Position numbers and translations under genes: made by a program
DNA from: Brachypodium distachyon
Lineage: Eukaryota; Streptophyta; Magnoliopsida; Poales; Poaceae
Length of the DNA: 64,000 nt
Direction of reading: 5' to 3'
Assembly: GCF_000005505.3 (NCBI RefSeq)
Contig: NC_016131.3
Coordinates: 25,473,001-25,537,000, forward strand
Notes under the pieces: generated by a model
What the model saw: the letters and a program-made list of their open reading frames with translations, nothing else
Databases searched by the model: none
Told to the model about the DNA's origin: nothing
Shown: piece after piece, positions 1-11,801 of the stretch
Layout of the letters: every line of letters begins with the position of its first letter
Numbering within the stretch: position 1 is the stretch's first letter

Positions 1-904
1 AACAGAGTCAGCATCAAAGGAATCCAACACCGATAACTAAAAAAGAAGGAAGCAAATTAGCAACTTACAGACCACACAGCACCATCTTGCCCACAGCTAA
101 AGAACGTATGAGGATTTCCAGGCTGAACAGCCAACCTGTGGACCGCATAGTCCATTTCAGCAAACTTATGCGTAAGGACACACCCCCCTTCTTGTATTTG
201 CGAGTGCCTCACCTGTTCCACAGGCAGAACAAATAACCAAAACCATCAACAGAAAACCCCAAGCTAAACATGAAAGCATGAATTTTCAGGTACCCGGAAA
301 GCAACTCCTGGACGTGCTCTATACCTGCCCATCGGCACCAGACGAGATAATGCTTCGATCATCCGAGAAGGGCATGAACTGCGCATACAGCACATTGTTA
401 TCGTGGCCGGTGTAGAACTTCAAGGTCGGCTCCCCCTTTTCCCAGTTCCACAGCATGATGTACTGATCGTCCGACCCGGACAGGAGCAAGCTCCCGCTGC
501 TGTTGAAGCTTATGGTGTTGACACAGCCCCTGTGCTTCCGCAGCCTCTTGTGGATACTAAGAGACTGCACAAAGTCCTGCACACCCAGCCAAGCAGAGAA
601 CTCCAAGGTTACATGGAAGAAAAAAAAATTCACAAACTACTAGTACAAGGTAATGATCCTGGATGAACTTAGCAACCGCAAGAGACCCCTCAAACTAGGT
701 TAACCGCACTAAATCAGCCTAATCCTGCTCGATTTCAGGGCGCTGGTACGGGAAGAGTAGAGGAGTGGAGACCGGAGAGAGGGGAGAAGGGGGGGTTGGA
801 CGACGGACCTTGGAGGCCATGACGGCGTTGGCGAAGCGCTTGGGCGGGAGGCGGCCGACCTCCCGCTCCCACAGCCCCGCCATCCTCGTCCCCTCCGCCG
901 GCAT
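1..904 (-). CDS. DCAF8-like WD40 protein (5' part only)
   Basis: Substrate-receptor type WD40 protein of the DDB1-CUL4 ubiquitin ligase family (DCAF8 group). Coding exons on the minus strand are 904-809, 576-325 and 212-69; all join in phase 0 with GT/AG borders, and the rest lies beyond the left edge. The start encodes a short leader followed by LWEREVGRLPPKRFANAV, typical of plant DCAF8-like N termini. Exon 2 gives the first WD repeat (KHRGCVNTISFN, then GSDDQYIMLWNW) and TGHDNNVLYAQF. Exon 3 continues after GADGQ with VRHSQIQEGG and ends near FFSCGQDGAVWS. A second in-frame ATG at 883 could be the true start. The gene is divergent from the splicing-factor gene at 1308. The family call rests on motif recognition; the partner and substrate are inferred from the family. 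Confidence 0.85.
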
Positions 905-1307
905 AATCGCCGCCGCCGCCTACTCCGCCGCCGCGAGGGTTTCTTCTCGGTTCCGCCCCCTCTCTCTTCCCCCTCACGGCTCTTACCTTCTGCTTTGCGC
1001 TCATGGCGGTTATATGCATAGCCGGATCCTGACCGTTCATCGCGAAACGAACGTTCCAAAACCCCGCACGTTTTCCAGTTCCAGTGGGCCGGTTGAGCCT
1101 GGGCCCGTGCGCGTCCTGGCCCAGCAAAGCCCAGCTGCTTCCCGACAGCAGCACAAAGCCGGAAGGGAACCCATTTCGGCTCGAGCAAATTCATCGCACG
1201 GGAAGAAGCGGAGACGGAGCGAGCGAAGCGCAGCCAAACCCTAGCTCCCTCCCCACCCCCTGCGCGCGCGACCGACGGGAGCTCCGCCGCCGCCGCCTTC
1301 CCGCACC
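905..1307. promoter_or_regulatory. shared divergent promoter
   Basis: About 400 bp separate the start codon of the DCAF8-like gene (minus, 904) and that of the SR45a-like gene (plus, 1308). The stretch is GC-rich, has no convincing ORF of its own and must hold both 5' UTRs. The head-to-head layout implies a bidirectional promoter. No clear TATA box is visible. Confidence 0.6.
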
Positions 1308-4300
1308 ATGGTAAGCCCTCTCCCCGCTCCTCCTCCTCCCGAACTCCTTGTTTCGTTGACCTCCGTACTGACGGTTCGCTTTTTTTTGTGGGGGCGTGTT
1401 GCTCTTCTATCGCAGGCCGACTCACCGCGCAAGAGGTAATGGCGGACGCCGGTTTTCCTCGGGATTCGCCTCTTGGCGATCCTCTCTCGCTCTCTGATCC
1501 GGTGCCTGGTTTGATGTTTCCTCCGTTGGTCGCGCTGGCTCTGATCAGTGTCCAGTGATGCCGCTTAGCTTGTCGTGGCGTTAGGTGCACGGTGACGAGG
1601 ATAGTACGAGGACTTGTGTTGTTACGTGGGCAGCGTAGCGGCCGGATCTCGGATGTTTGCTTGCTTTTCGAGCTCGGTAGCACATCGTGAGGTTGATGAT
1701 GATGCTTCCCTATTGATTTGCAGCTCTTGCAACGGTAGTGTTTCTTAGTAGAATTCATGTTTTGGTGATAGGTAGATGCACGGTATTCAACTTAACTAGT
1801 TATTCCGCAGAATGATGAGTTTGGCACAAGTACAAACTGTGGATGTTTATTCCACGCATCATGGAAATAGGTCAACCATTGCTTTTGCCAATAAACATTG
1901 GAGTTTTAGTGGCACTAATAAGTAATAAACTTGAGTATAAGGGGGGAGTAAATGTTTCGTTAAGGTTAGGACTTGGCAGCCGAACCGAACTCCGCCAGGG
2001 CAGTGGATGTGCATACTTATGCCTTATGCTAGTTTTGTTTCAAATGGAAATCGAACAGATCTGTTTCATAGAGCTTGCAAATTCAGATTAAGATATATGG
2101 GATGCTGATGGATGAACTGATTATTCGCAACTCTGCATTTAGATCAGAGCCTTGTGTTCCTTACTTTTTTTATTCCCTCTATCCATTTCTTATAGTATGC
2201 TTATACGTGTAGTTATTTCTTCTCTTAACATTTCATTAGATAAGCAGTTGACTAAGGCCATTGAATACAAAAAATGATTGTAATTCCGTTTATTACTTAT
2301 ACACAGTACTTATACCTAATATGTCATTCATAGTTTTAAGGCAACTGAAAGTAATATTCAATAGTATGTCAATGAGAGCTGTAAAATACTATAGAAAGGT
2401 GACGATGCTTGGTGTTTAGTCGTAGCCAGCAATAGTGATGTGATGTTTCGACTGCTAGAAAGCTATGCCGAATTCAATTCTGATCTAGCATGCACTCAAA
2501 TTAACCTGGTAAACATGTAGACCCATGTATCCAAAGTTCTTTCAGTCAAGCTCTCTGTTCTGATCAGCGGAGTCTTACTTGTGGCACTGATTTGTACTTA
2601 AATTTTTTGGAAAAAACATTCTTGTAACTTAACGATAGTATGGCACCCATCTTTTTCCTTTCTTTCTGTTCATCAGTTACCTATCAGTAAACAAGGGATT
2701 TCCTTTTCCTTTGTTATTTGGCTATGGTTTGAGGTTTGTATTGAGCACATTACGACACTGGTTTCGTATGTTAGTTTAGACTTTAGACTGCTTATTTTGT
2801 TGCTTTCTTGGTTGGCCTGTTAACCTGTTAATGCGGTAGGTGAGCTAGGCACAGAACATAGAATGGCCTCTTTCTCCCTTGGGCCATATCAAAACATGTG
2901 CTTTACTAGATGAAAAAGACAAAAGGACTAACATCCTTGTCAGAATTATTAGGGGCCTTCATGTTTAACGCAGTCTACTGATATTTCTTACTTGCAGGTA
3001 CTCATCAAGGCCCTCAAGGTCCCCATCTCCTTACAAAGGACGCACAAAATCAAGATCAAGATCACCTGCAGCTCAATCCCAGTCTAGATCTCCGCCGCCT
3101 GACCCTAGATCACAGGCAAGGTCAAGATCAAGAAGCCCTGAGAGGTGTGGATTCTTCTTTCAACCTTTTGCTAATATTTGCATGTAGTACATCTGTTTCG
3201 CAAATTTTGTTTTCCGCACCAAGAACTGAACAAAATACTATCATGCATTCTTATGGTATCATATACAACTTGTTCTTGCTGTTTAGAGTTTTGTTCACAA
3301 CTGACAGTGTGGGGGGTAGTTGAAGTATTCGATACTGGTTCTATACACTAGTTATAGTTGAAACTCATATTATAATAGCTGGAATATACAAAACCACATG
3401 ATAATAGTAAGTAGCTAGTTGTGTAATGGTTAAAGATCACTGAATTGTTGTATCAAGATTTGAGATACTGATATTTGAAAAATGCATTTTAAACCTTAAA
3501 CGGCTCTTTAGGGAAATGGAATATCTTCCGTGTAAGATAAATTGGTTTATAAATTTCACCAATCCTAGTGTTTCATTAGTGTGTAAATATATCAACGTCT
3601 GCAATGAAGGAGATAAAATGGAACAGTGTATTTAAACTGCAACAGCTCTTTCTAGGGAAATGGAATATCTTCCATCCCATGTAAGATGAAGTGGTTTATG
3701 GATTTCACTAAGCCAAATGTTTCATAGTATTTCGATATATCAACATTTGAAATGAAGGAGATAAGATGGAATACTGTGCTCATACAATTTTTCCTGGACA
3801 TGGGATGTACTTCAAAAAAAGAAGCTTAAAACTAATTATTAACATATCACTTAATGTTTTCACAGGCAACAATTCGTCGTCTAATCTAATCTATACATGC
3901 TTATTCTGTTTCTTATTCCAGGGAGCCTGACGCTGGAAATCATGGAAATACTCTGTATGTGACTGGACTTTCTTCTAAAGTTACTGACAGGGAACTTAAA
4001 GATTACTTCAACAAGGAAGGAAAGGTCCGTTATCTTGACTTCATATAAAGTGCTGGTAGCTTTCTTGTTTCTTTGGAGTACCAAGTCATGACATTTCCTG
4101 TTTGTTAGGTGGTTTCTTGCCATGTTGTTCTTGAACCCCACACACGTGTCTCGCGTGGATTTGCTTTTATCACCATGGACACTGTTGAAGATGCTGAACG
4201 CTGTATCAAGTATCTTAACCAGTCTGAACTGCAAGGCCGACACATCACGGTTGAAAAGGTAATTGGTTGTGCATCCACTTGGGTTGTTGATTCAGATGCA

Positions 4301-5335
4301 ACCTTATATTTCCTGTGTGTTGACCTGGAGGTTTTTTGGCTATGATTCAGAAGAGATTGTGCAAGCTAAGTGCAGCAATCAAGATGCTCAGTTCATCCAT
4401 TTCAACTTTAGCTCATACAGCTTGATCAATGGACAGCCCAAAGGGTTACTATGCAACACGAGATTCACAACAACTAAACATAGCAAATTTTCAACTAAAC
4501 CTGAGCATTCACCTTCAACACCACATCAACTAATCAACGGGCATTTCAACTCATTAGTCAAGATGTGTGGTGACATATGCATAGCAATGTTGGATGTCTG
4601 CTAGTTGGAGTTTGTGCTCTTCATTACATATTTCCTCCTTGGTCCGTTATTGCAGGGTATCCAACTGATCGTAAGGGAAACTTGTAATTACCTACATAAT
4701 CCAGCATGATAGTTCATTTTCATATCTTAGTTTGGTAGCTGACATCAAACTGACTGTTGCTTTGATTATTTCAGTCACGCCGAGGTCGCCCAAGGACACC
4801 AACTCCTGGAAGTTACCTAGGTATGAAAAGCAGCCATAGTTTGTGGTCTACATTGTTAGATTCAGTTACATTTACAGCATACGGTCAAATCTTGTCTTGG
4901 TACTCTCTTTTTGCTGGATTTCTTGTACTTTATGATGGTGTACATGTGCCTTGTTATTTACAATTTGCCGATTTTTCTTGGACAGGCCATCGCTATGAAC
5001 GTAGAGAGCAGCAGCGTGGTGGGAGATTTCGCAGAGGCTATGGTCGTGACGAGTATTATGGCAACAGCTACCGGAGGTCCCCACCTCCCATGTACTCCTA
5101 CAGGGACACTCGAGACTACCCTCCCTACAGGGACAGCCGAGACTACTCCCCCCACAGGGATGCTCGGGACTACTACGATGGTAGGGGTGGTCGAGGTTAC
5201 TCCCCCCAGAGATCTCCTCCTCCTTATGGTGGTAGGTCAAGAAGGGAACGTTCTAGATCGTTGCCGTATTCCCCTTACCGGATGCCTGAAAGAGGCTACG
5301 GCCGCCGAACCGGCGGTGGTGGCTACGACAGGTAA
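1308..5335 (+). CDS. SR45a: SR45a / Tra2-like serine-arginine splicing factor
   Basis: RNA-binding splicing regulator with the RS-RRM-RS layout of plant SR45a/Tra2. Coding exons: 1308-1310 (only the ATG), 1416-1435 (20-nt microexon), 2998-3144, 3922-4024, 4109-4258, 4775-4820, 4986-5335. They total 819 nt, or 272 aa. The N-terminal RS domain starts MADSPRKRYSSRPSRSPSP. The RRM spans about residues 66-142, with RNP2 LYVTGL (68-73) and RNP1 RGFAFITM (107-114). The C-terminal domain is rich in RD, YRD and SPP and ends GRRTGGGGYDR. Introns 5 and 6 are short and introns 2 and 3 long. Plant homologues make many premature-stop isoforms under heat or light stress; alternative splicing here is inferred. 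All seven exons keep phase with canonical borders, so the model is strong. Confidence 0.92.
3488..3780 (+). repeat. tandem duplication inside SR45a intron 3
   Basis: Two diverged copies of about 143-150 bp lie side by side (about 3488-3630 and 3631-3780). Both run from TTTAAAC through GCTCTTT and GGGAAATGGAATATCTTCC to AATGAAGGAGATAA. Both are within the intron between the RS exon and the first RRM exon. Confidence 0.75.
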
Positions 5336-8300
5336 GGTTTGCTCGGCTCATGTGAGTAGAGACCTGAAGCCATGCTGGATGACATGCTTCCCTCGACGAT
5401 GTTAGATCGTTATAGCTGTACTATCTTGGAACAATACATTTGCAAATTTCAAATGTTGTACTGTCACCTAGCTTTGTAGACTCTTGCAATGATTGTAAGA
5501 ATGACTCGCGGGACATGTTGTATCCGTCCAGTCTTGAAACTATTTGAAATCATGTTATTCGACAATGATTCCTTGAGAGGTGAGAAACAAAGGAAGTTGA
5601 TGAATATTGAGTACTACCGTGTGAGGAGCCAAAATGCCTTGATGTGCCCCTTGTATATATATGATGATGGTGCCTCATGATATCTCTGATGGGCCAACAC
5701 GAGCGAGGCAAGGACCGGAGCTTGTGAATCGCAGATTCTTGCTAGTGTTGGTGTTGATGGGATCATGTGCCTGGAATATAGAGCATATGGTAGGGAGAGG
5801 CAAAGGCAAAGCCAAAACAAAGGCTATTGGCCTACAGTATCGTAGCGTCCTGAGCTCCGGGGATTCTGGTGGGCATATCTCATTACTTGTTGGGTTGAAT
5901 GCCCTTGTTTCTTGCTCCGTAGGCATCTCATCATTAAGCTTTGGACTTTTTGGTTGATTGATTTGATGCAAAAGGCGCCCATGAGCTTCTTCTTTTTTAT
6001 TTTCTCCTGTGGAAATAAAAGGTGGTGAGAGGATTTGATTGGGATAAGCCAGGAGAAAAAGAGTGAAGAGATTCCGGGCTTGTACCCAGTGTATCGTGGG
6101 GGTGATCCACATCATGCTGCTGCTGCAGGGTAGCGAACTAGTGATGTCCCATTTGGCCCCTGTTGCTTGCATATTGTGTTTTGTCACACACAGACACACA
6201 AAATAAAATTAGTGACCTCTTCTTATCAAATGGGACAAGAAAATTTGCCCTTTCTCGTTTCATGCGTCACATGCATGCATGGTTATCCACTTATCGTTGA
6301 AGAACACGCAACTTCTCATCATATAGACGAATTATTTTTCTTTCTACATGTAATCTTCTTGCAAAAGCAACAAGTTTCTTTGTGAAAGCATCTAAAAAAA
6401 TACTGTACAGAGAGAAGAGAAGTGCTACTGCTCGTGGGCCCAGGAGCCAGGCCAAGGGGGGTTGGCGATGTGTGGTAGTACTATGTCGTACTTGTATCTC
6501 GTGATACTACATATACTGGGGCTAGGGCTGGGGACTGGGAGATGGGGCTGGAGGGAGCAGAGACAGAGACAGGCAGAGTGGTGTGGTGTCTAGCTGCAGC
6601 AATATGAGCAGGACGTCCATGTGTCTCCCGCCTGCCGCCTGAGCAGAGAGCAGGGCATATCTTCTTCCTCCTCATGGCTCTGCCGATCGATCCCCTCTCC
6701 ATGATTCAGATCCATCCAACCCGTCTTTCACTCGCTCGTCGGAGTTAGGGATGGTGAATTTTGTTTTACGGATCGTAATAATACTAGGCGAATGAGCCAC
6801 GGTCATAGGCCCTGCTGGCTCCTGCGTACAGCTAAGCTAGCTAGCCAAATGTACACACCTTGGTTTATGTGTGACTGTGAGTGCAATCTCGAACGTGGTC
6901 CTTTTCTTACCAGATCCGTTACCTAACCAAAGTGCTAATTTTCAATATTTTCATTTAACTAAGGATCCAGTTACATCATTATTTCAACAATAATACATTT
7001 GTGGGGAACCAGAGAGGGATGGGAAGGCTTTGGGAGGGGGAACCGGTCCCTAATCTAGTTACATATCTTACGGTGGTTAGATATGACGATGATGTGTGTG
7101 TTATAAGAATAAGGTTTTCTGACTTTTCTCGTTACGATTTCGGTCGACGATGTAGAGGAGGGACGAGGGATCATCTGGTCGCTGCTGTTCTGAAGAGTAT
7201 ATGAGCTTATGCTTTCGTGTTTTTGGTGCTTATTCACCGGTCAGCGAGGTTCACCCAATTTCGACTTGGTTGCGAACCGTACGAGGTTAAATTTTCCCAG
7301 ATCTGCCTGCAAAGGATCTAGGGTGGTCGTCTAGCCCCATGTCGTCGGCTTATTCTCTACGACGACGTCTTTTTACAACGTCTTCTGACTTCGACCGGCA
7401 ACTTTTAAGACCGTTAAGTAGGTAGCAACGTTTTTCCAATATTTACACTTCACACACGCCGGCGGCGAGTGCAGAAAAAGAAATGTGTTGTCCTTTGGCA
7501 AATGTCACATTTATGCATTTTCTAGAACAGATGGCGTCAATGGATTTAATACATGCATGGACGTATCAGCGCGTATATATACATGGTAAAGAGGACTTTT
7601 CGGCGTAACCAGTCTCCATGGCATTCATGCATGCATGCATGGTCCGTCCGCTGCTTGTCCTGAGTCTGCCTAGCGGGGCCCACGATCCGGGGAGCGGGGT
7701 TGTCTGGATTCACGACTCCCGAGGCAGCAAAGGGCCGTGTGGCGTCTAGCGCTTGTCGTGCTGCAGCCAGCCTCCTATAGCTCCCGTTCGTTTCCTCGGG
7801 CATCATGCATCGCACGGTCCCCGATGCAACGCAACGTCCCTCGAGCTGCATTGCACGGCAACACCATGTATACATGCGTGCAACAAAATCACGACGTGTA
7901 CAGCATGCACGTCCATCACGGGCAGCCGATCGTAGTGGGGCCGGTCCCGCGCGTCAGTGACCGGCACTACTTCACCGAATCCTCTTCGTGCATGGCGCCG
8001 GCCATCGATCTTGGTGGTCGAAACGTGTGCATCTCACCGGCACGACACGAGATTTTATTTCACAAACACATGCAGTCCAAACGTACTCTCACTTCTATCA
8101 CACGCACATATCATGTCTCTGTCGGCATCTCCGAGATACTGAATCTATAAATCTAGAGAGATTTACACGACTTTTCAGTAGCTCCAAATACTGATCGAGA
8201 CTTTGTACTCAATCCGAGTTTGATCAATCACTTGACCTCCGCTAACCTAAAAAGTAACTGACGAATAATTCACGCTATCAAGTCGTGTATAAGTACTATC

Positions 8301-8944
8301 GTCGGGGGAAAAAAAAGTTGCAAGCACGCAGTACTGTACACGCGTGATCGACCTGGAGCTGCAGCTGCACGGAGAAACGTACAAAAACGTGTACGTACGC
8401 ATAATCGTGAGCTTGTACACCTACAGTTGTCCAGAGCATGTTCTATACGTACGCTATACCACGTACACATACACGGTCGACAATACAGTTCCGAATAATA
8501 CGTAGCGAAGAACAATTAAGTGTACGTGGTCCTGCTATGAATAATATACAGAGTAGTATATGTGCACGTACGGATAAACATGCATGTACATCGGGTATAT
8601 AACTACGTACGTACGTACGTACAGACAGACAGCAAGCAATCTGCCTGCCGTACGTGTGTCTGTGCATGCATGCACGTGTACGTATTATTATGAACATGCA
8701 TATATGTCTGGTCGACGTGGTACTGTACGTACCTAGGAAACATGTGGTCGGTCGATCGAGATCGATCTCTGCACGCACGCCTGAGTCTGACCGGTCCATG
8801 AAATCGCTTGAATGCACAACAGTCAACAGGGTCGAACTCGTGTGAGTAATTACACGGTACGTACGGTCTTCCTATATATTTTATCTCTAAATCTCTAACT
8901 CAAGTACTACTCAATTTTTCTTTACTCTATTCAAATATGAGAGA

Positions 8945-9063
8945 TGAGAAGATCTTATTTAGAAACAGATTTATGAACAGATTTTCAGTATGGTAATTTT
9001 ACTTACTCCCTCCGTTTGTATAGACGAGAAGAGCTTATTTAGAAATAGATTTTCAGTACGAGG
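8945..9063. repeat. short direct duplication next to a Stowaway-like end
   Basis: Bases about 8945-8993 and 9026-9063 share a block beginning GAGAAGA and continuing CTTATTTAGAAA and AGATTTTCAGTA. The second copy is preceded by TACTCCCTCCGTTTGTATAGA (about 9003), a Stowaway-type terminal sequence. It is probably a degraded MITE or nested duplicate. Confidence 0.5.
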
Positions 9064-9190
9064 AATTTCATAACTCCGTGTAGTATATTACTTGTAGTCT
9101 AGTCTAACCAAACTCAAGCCCATCCATACGACGCGTTTGAGTGTGTAGTACCTCTTTTGAATTTCCTTCACCTCTAATTCTAGTCGCATC

Positions 9191-9285
9191 CTCCTTGTAT
9201 GCGCGTCTTCACCGTTGCGGCAACGCTACTATTGTCTCATGCGCTTCTTCACCGTTGCGGCAACACTATTATTTTTCGTTCGTCA
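9191..9285. repeat. 45-bp tandem duplication
   Basis: Two near-identical units contain TCTTCACCGTTGCGGCAAC, the first at about 9206 and the second at about 9246. They differ at a few sites, and no gene is associated with them. Confidence 0.65.
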
Positions 9286-9786
9286 CACGTCTTTGCCCCT
9301 CTGATGCTCTACACAGACACATGATAAAAAACTCGACCTGCAAAGGGATAAGTCACAACCCAGACATTTGCATTAAGAAGAAGACCTTCTCATGCATGCA
9401 GATCGAGAAACCCAAGAACCTTGCCCCACACCATACACAGAGGCACCGAATCCCGTGTGAGAGCGGGCGGGCCTTAGATCTGTGTGTAAGGCGTGGTGCA
9501 GACGAGGCCCAGCCTGGAATTTGCTGTGGAACTCAAGACCTGACAAGTGCTACTAGAGTTGTCCCTTAACCATTAACATGCCAAGTGCCAAGGGCTAGTT
9601 CGCTCTGCAAGGACACAAAGACTTTTTTGTCCATAAAAAACATGATCAATTTGTATCGGGTTCACATTGTATTTATTTTCTAACAGTATATACGCGCTTC
9701 CGGATTTGTTTCTAGAGTTTCTTTGTTCGTTTGCTTTCTCTAAAGTTACAATTACAAAAATGATAAACACTTTCAAAACTAAAACT

Positions 9787-9899
9787 TTACTCTCTCCAAT
9801 TCATATTAATTGTCTCAAATTTGTCCAAATATGAATGTATCTATGTCTAAAAAACGTTTAGAAACATGTAATATTTCGATAATTAATATGTATCGGGGG
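9787..9899. mobile_element. Stowaway-like MITE remnant
   Basis: The sequence resembles the elements at 28323 and 38061: a CTCTCTCCAATTCAT end, then GTCTCAAATTTGTCC, ACATGTAATATTTCG and a degenerate far end. It is about 110 bp. The terminal repeat is poorly kept, so this is probably an old copy. Confidence 0.55.
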
Positions 9900-10430
9900 A
9901 AATATTTTTTTGAGCGAATACAAAACACTTGGCTATATTAATTATCGACGGGACCTGGGCCTGTGCCCGACCCGGTCCGGCCAGGCCCAGCTCGATCCCA
10001 GCGAAAAGCCTGCACGGATCTCGCACAGCTCCCGACGAGACGAGAGAGAGAGAAATGCGAAGTGGTTTGCGATGACTGATGAAGGCAGAGAGAGAGGAGG
10101 CAACAGTGTAATACTAATATTGTGGGCGCATGCAAGGATGTAATAAGACAAGGGAAAAGCCGGCGGCGTTGGGCGGTAATGACCAAAACCGCCGCGGTTT
10201 CGGCGGAGCTACCTTTTGACGTGTTTGGAGGCTTGCATCCGCCAGTTTCCCCAGCCTAGAGAGAGACAGGCCAAGGCCCAGGCCAGACAGACAGACAGGA
10301 CTGACTCTACACACGCAAGACAAACAAACAAATCACTGATTAAGAACAATAATAGTAATCATCATTGTTGTTCATGTACTTATACCACATGCACTAGCGT
10401 GTGTACATAATGTTTGCGAGAATCTAGCTG

Positions 10431-10631
10431 GAGAAAACATTTTCCTGAAAGAATCTTTGATCGATAAGATGTGTATGTATAGACCAAGCTACACGTATAT
10501 GTAGAAGCTATATATATACATAGCTAGTATAGGTAGAGAAAATATATTCGGAAAGAATCTTTAGATCAACAAGATGTATAAACCAAAAGGCTACGTACGT
10601 AGAAGCTACTGGCTATAGTATAGGTATACGT
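10431..10631. repeat. tandem duplication, unit about 100 bp
   Basis: Two diverged copies (about 10431-10533 and 10536-10631) share GAGAAAA, GAAAGAATCTTT, AAGATGT, GTAGAAGCTA and AGTATAGGTA in the same order. The copies are separated by only a few bases. No coding potential is seen. Confidence 0.65.
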
Positions 10632-11667
10632 ACAAAACAACAAAAGCGAAAGAGGAATGAGTATGCATCGAGATCTAGGTATAGATAGGAACAATCAAAG
10701 GGCAAAGGAACTCAAGGGGGCCATGCATGCGTACGTGTGTGCATGCATGTCTTTTTTTCTTTCTTCCTCCTTATCTATAGCTGATCAGCTCTCTCTGTGC
10801 CGTCCATTCCTATATCTCGATAGATCCCCATGCATGCACAGATGCTCTTCTTTAGATGCGTAGCTAGACAGTGAAGTGAGAAGGAATGCAAGCATGCATG
10901 TGCATTGCTTTACTTTTGCAATGCACAGGTGTGCTCGATTACGTACTTGTTGTCGACCAATCGGCATATGTCTGTACAATGTTCGATCGCTTTATACAGT
11001 TAATGTAATTACTGTAGTACACACGAGAATGTGAATGTGGATACGATGGGTGCGTATACTTATTACATGTTTTTTCATGCGAAGATTATCCAAACAACAT
11101 TCAAATTTACTGAATGTATTGGTGTGTGCGAATTGCATGTCAGATTACTTACTTTGCGCAAAAAAAAGTCAGATTGCTTACTCTTGCAGCTAGAAATTAC
11201 TGAAACATGAATTCATGCAAACCAGTATATGCATGTATTATCTAGAGTAATACTTGCAGAAATCGTGAGTCTTGGTCTCCTGGCCAGCCGGCACGTTGGT
11301 CAATACCGAGTAGAAAATTAACCACAAAGTTATACTAGTACCATGCATGTTATGGTCGTTATTATTTTTTCTCTGCAATATACAACTCCCTTGATTGCAC
11401 AAACATCTGCATATATATGGTATCGATCTAAGCTAATTCCCATGCATGAGACCAAAAGAGCACAAAATCAGAGGTACATGACTGTGATTGACTGGAACAA
11501 ACTTTCTTGGGCTGTAGAAAACTCGACACAGCACAGCTAGAGAGCACACTCTTCCCAACCAAAAGAATACAGAATTACTAATAATTAATTCTGTGAATTC
11601 TGAAGCTAGCCACTTGTGATGAGAAACCATGCAGCAGCATGCAGATGAGCAGATCGTCCCGAGTAGA

Positions 11668-11801
11668 ACAAAAAACATGAACAAGAGCCAGACTGCTCAC
11701 CGGTGAACAAGGACGTACGACTCGATCTGCAGCTGCTGGCCTCCTCAAGATGACAAAAAAACATGAACACGGGCCAGACTGCTCACCCTTGAACAAAGAA
11801 C
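11668..11801. repeat. direct duplication, unit about 46 bp
   Basis: The block beginning AAAAAACATGAACA and continuing GCCAGACTGCTCACC and TTGAACAA occurs at about 11668-11713 and 11754-11801. The copies are roughly 85 bp apart, and no gene is associated with them. Confidence 0.65.

Larger units (their letters stand above)
5336..9786. other. 3' UTR of SR45a and gene-poor interval
   Basis: Bases 5336 to about 5660 are the likely 3' UTR of the SR45a gene. Beyond that I see no gene with exon structure, conserved protein or RNA gene. The sequence is AT-rich with many CATGCATG palindromes (near 6271, 7627 and 8665) and an (ACGT)n run at 8604-8622. All ORFs here are short, lack recognisable domains and look random. 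Confidence 0.5.

Noticed and set aside
709..1758. 349-codon minus-strand ORF
   Set aside because: It overlaps the divergent promoter and exon 1 of both neighbours in other frames. It is compositionally biased (Arg/Ser/Gly) and lacks any domain.
7540..8900. Possible microRNA hairpins around CATGCATG and GTACGTAC runs
   Set aside because: The pairing comes from short self-complementary repeats. No known plant miRNA sequence was recognised.
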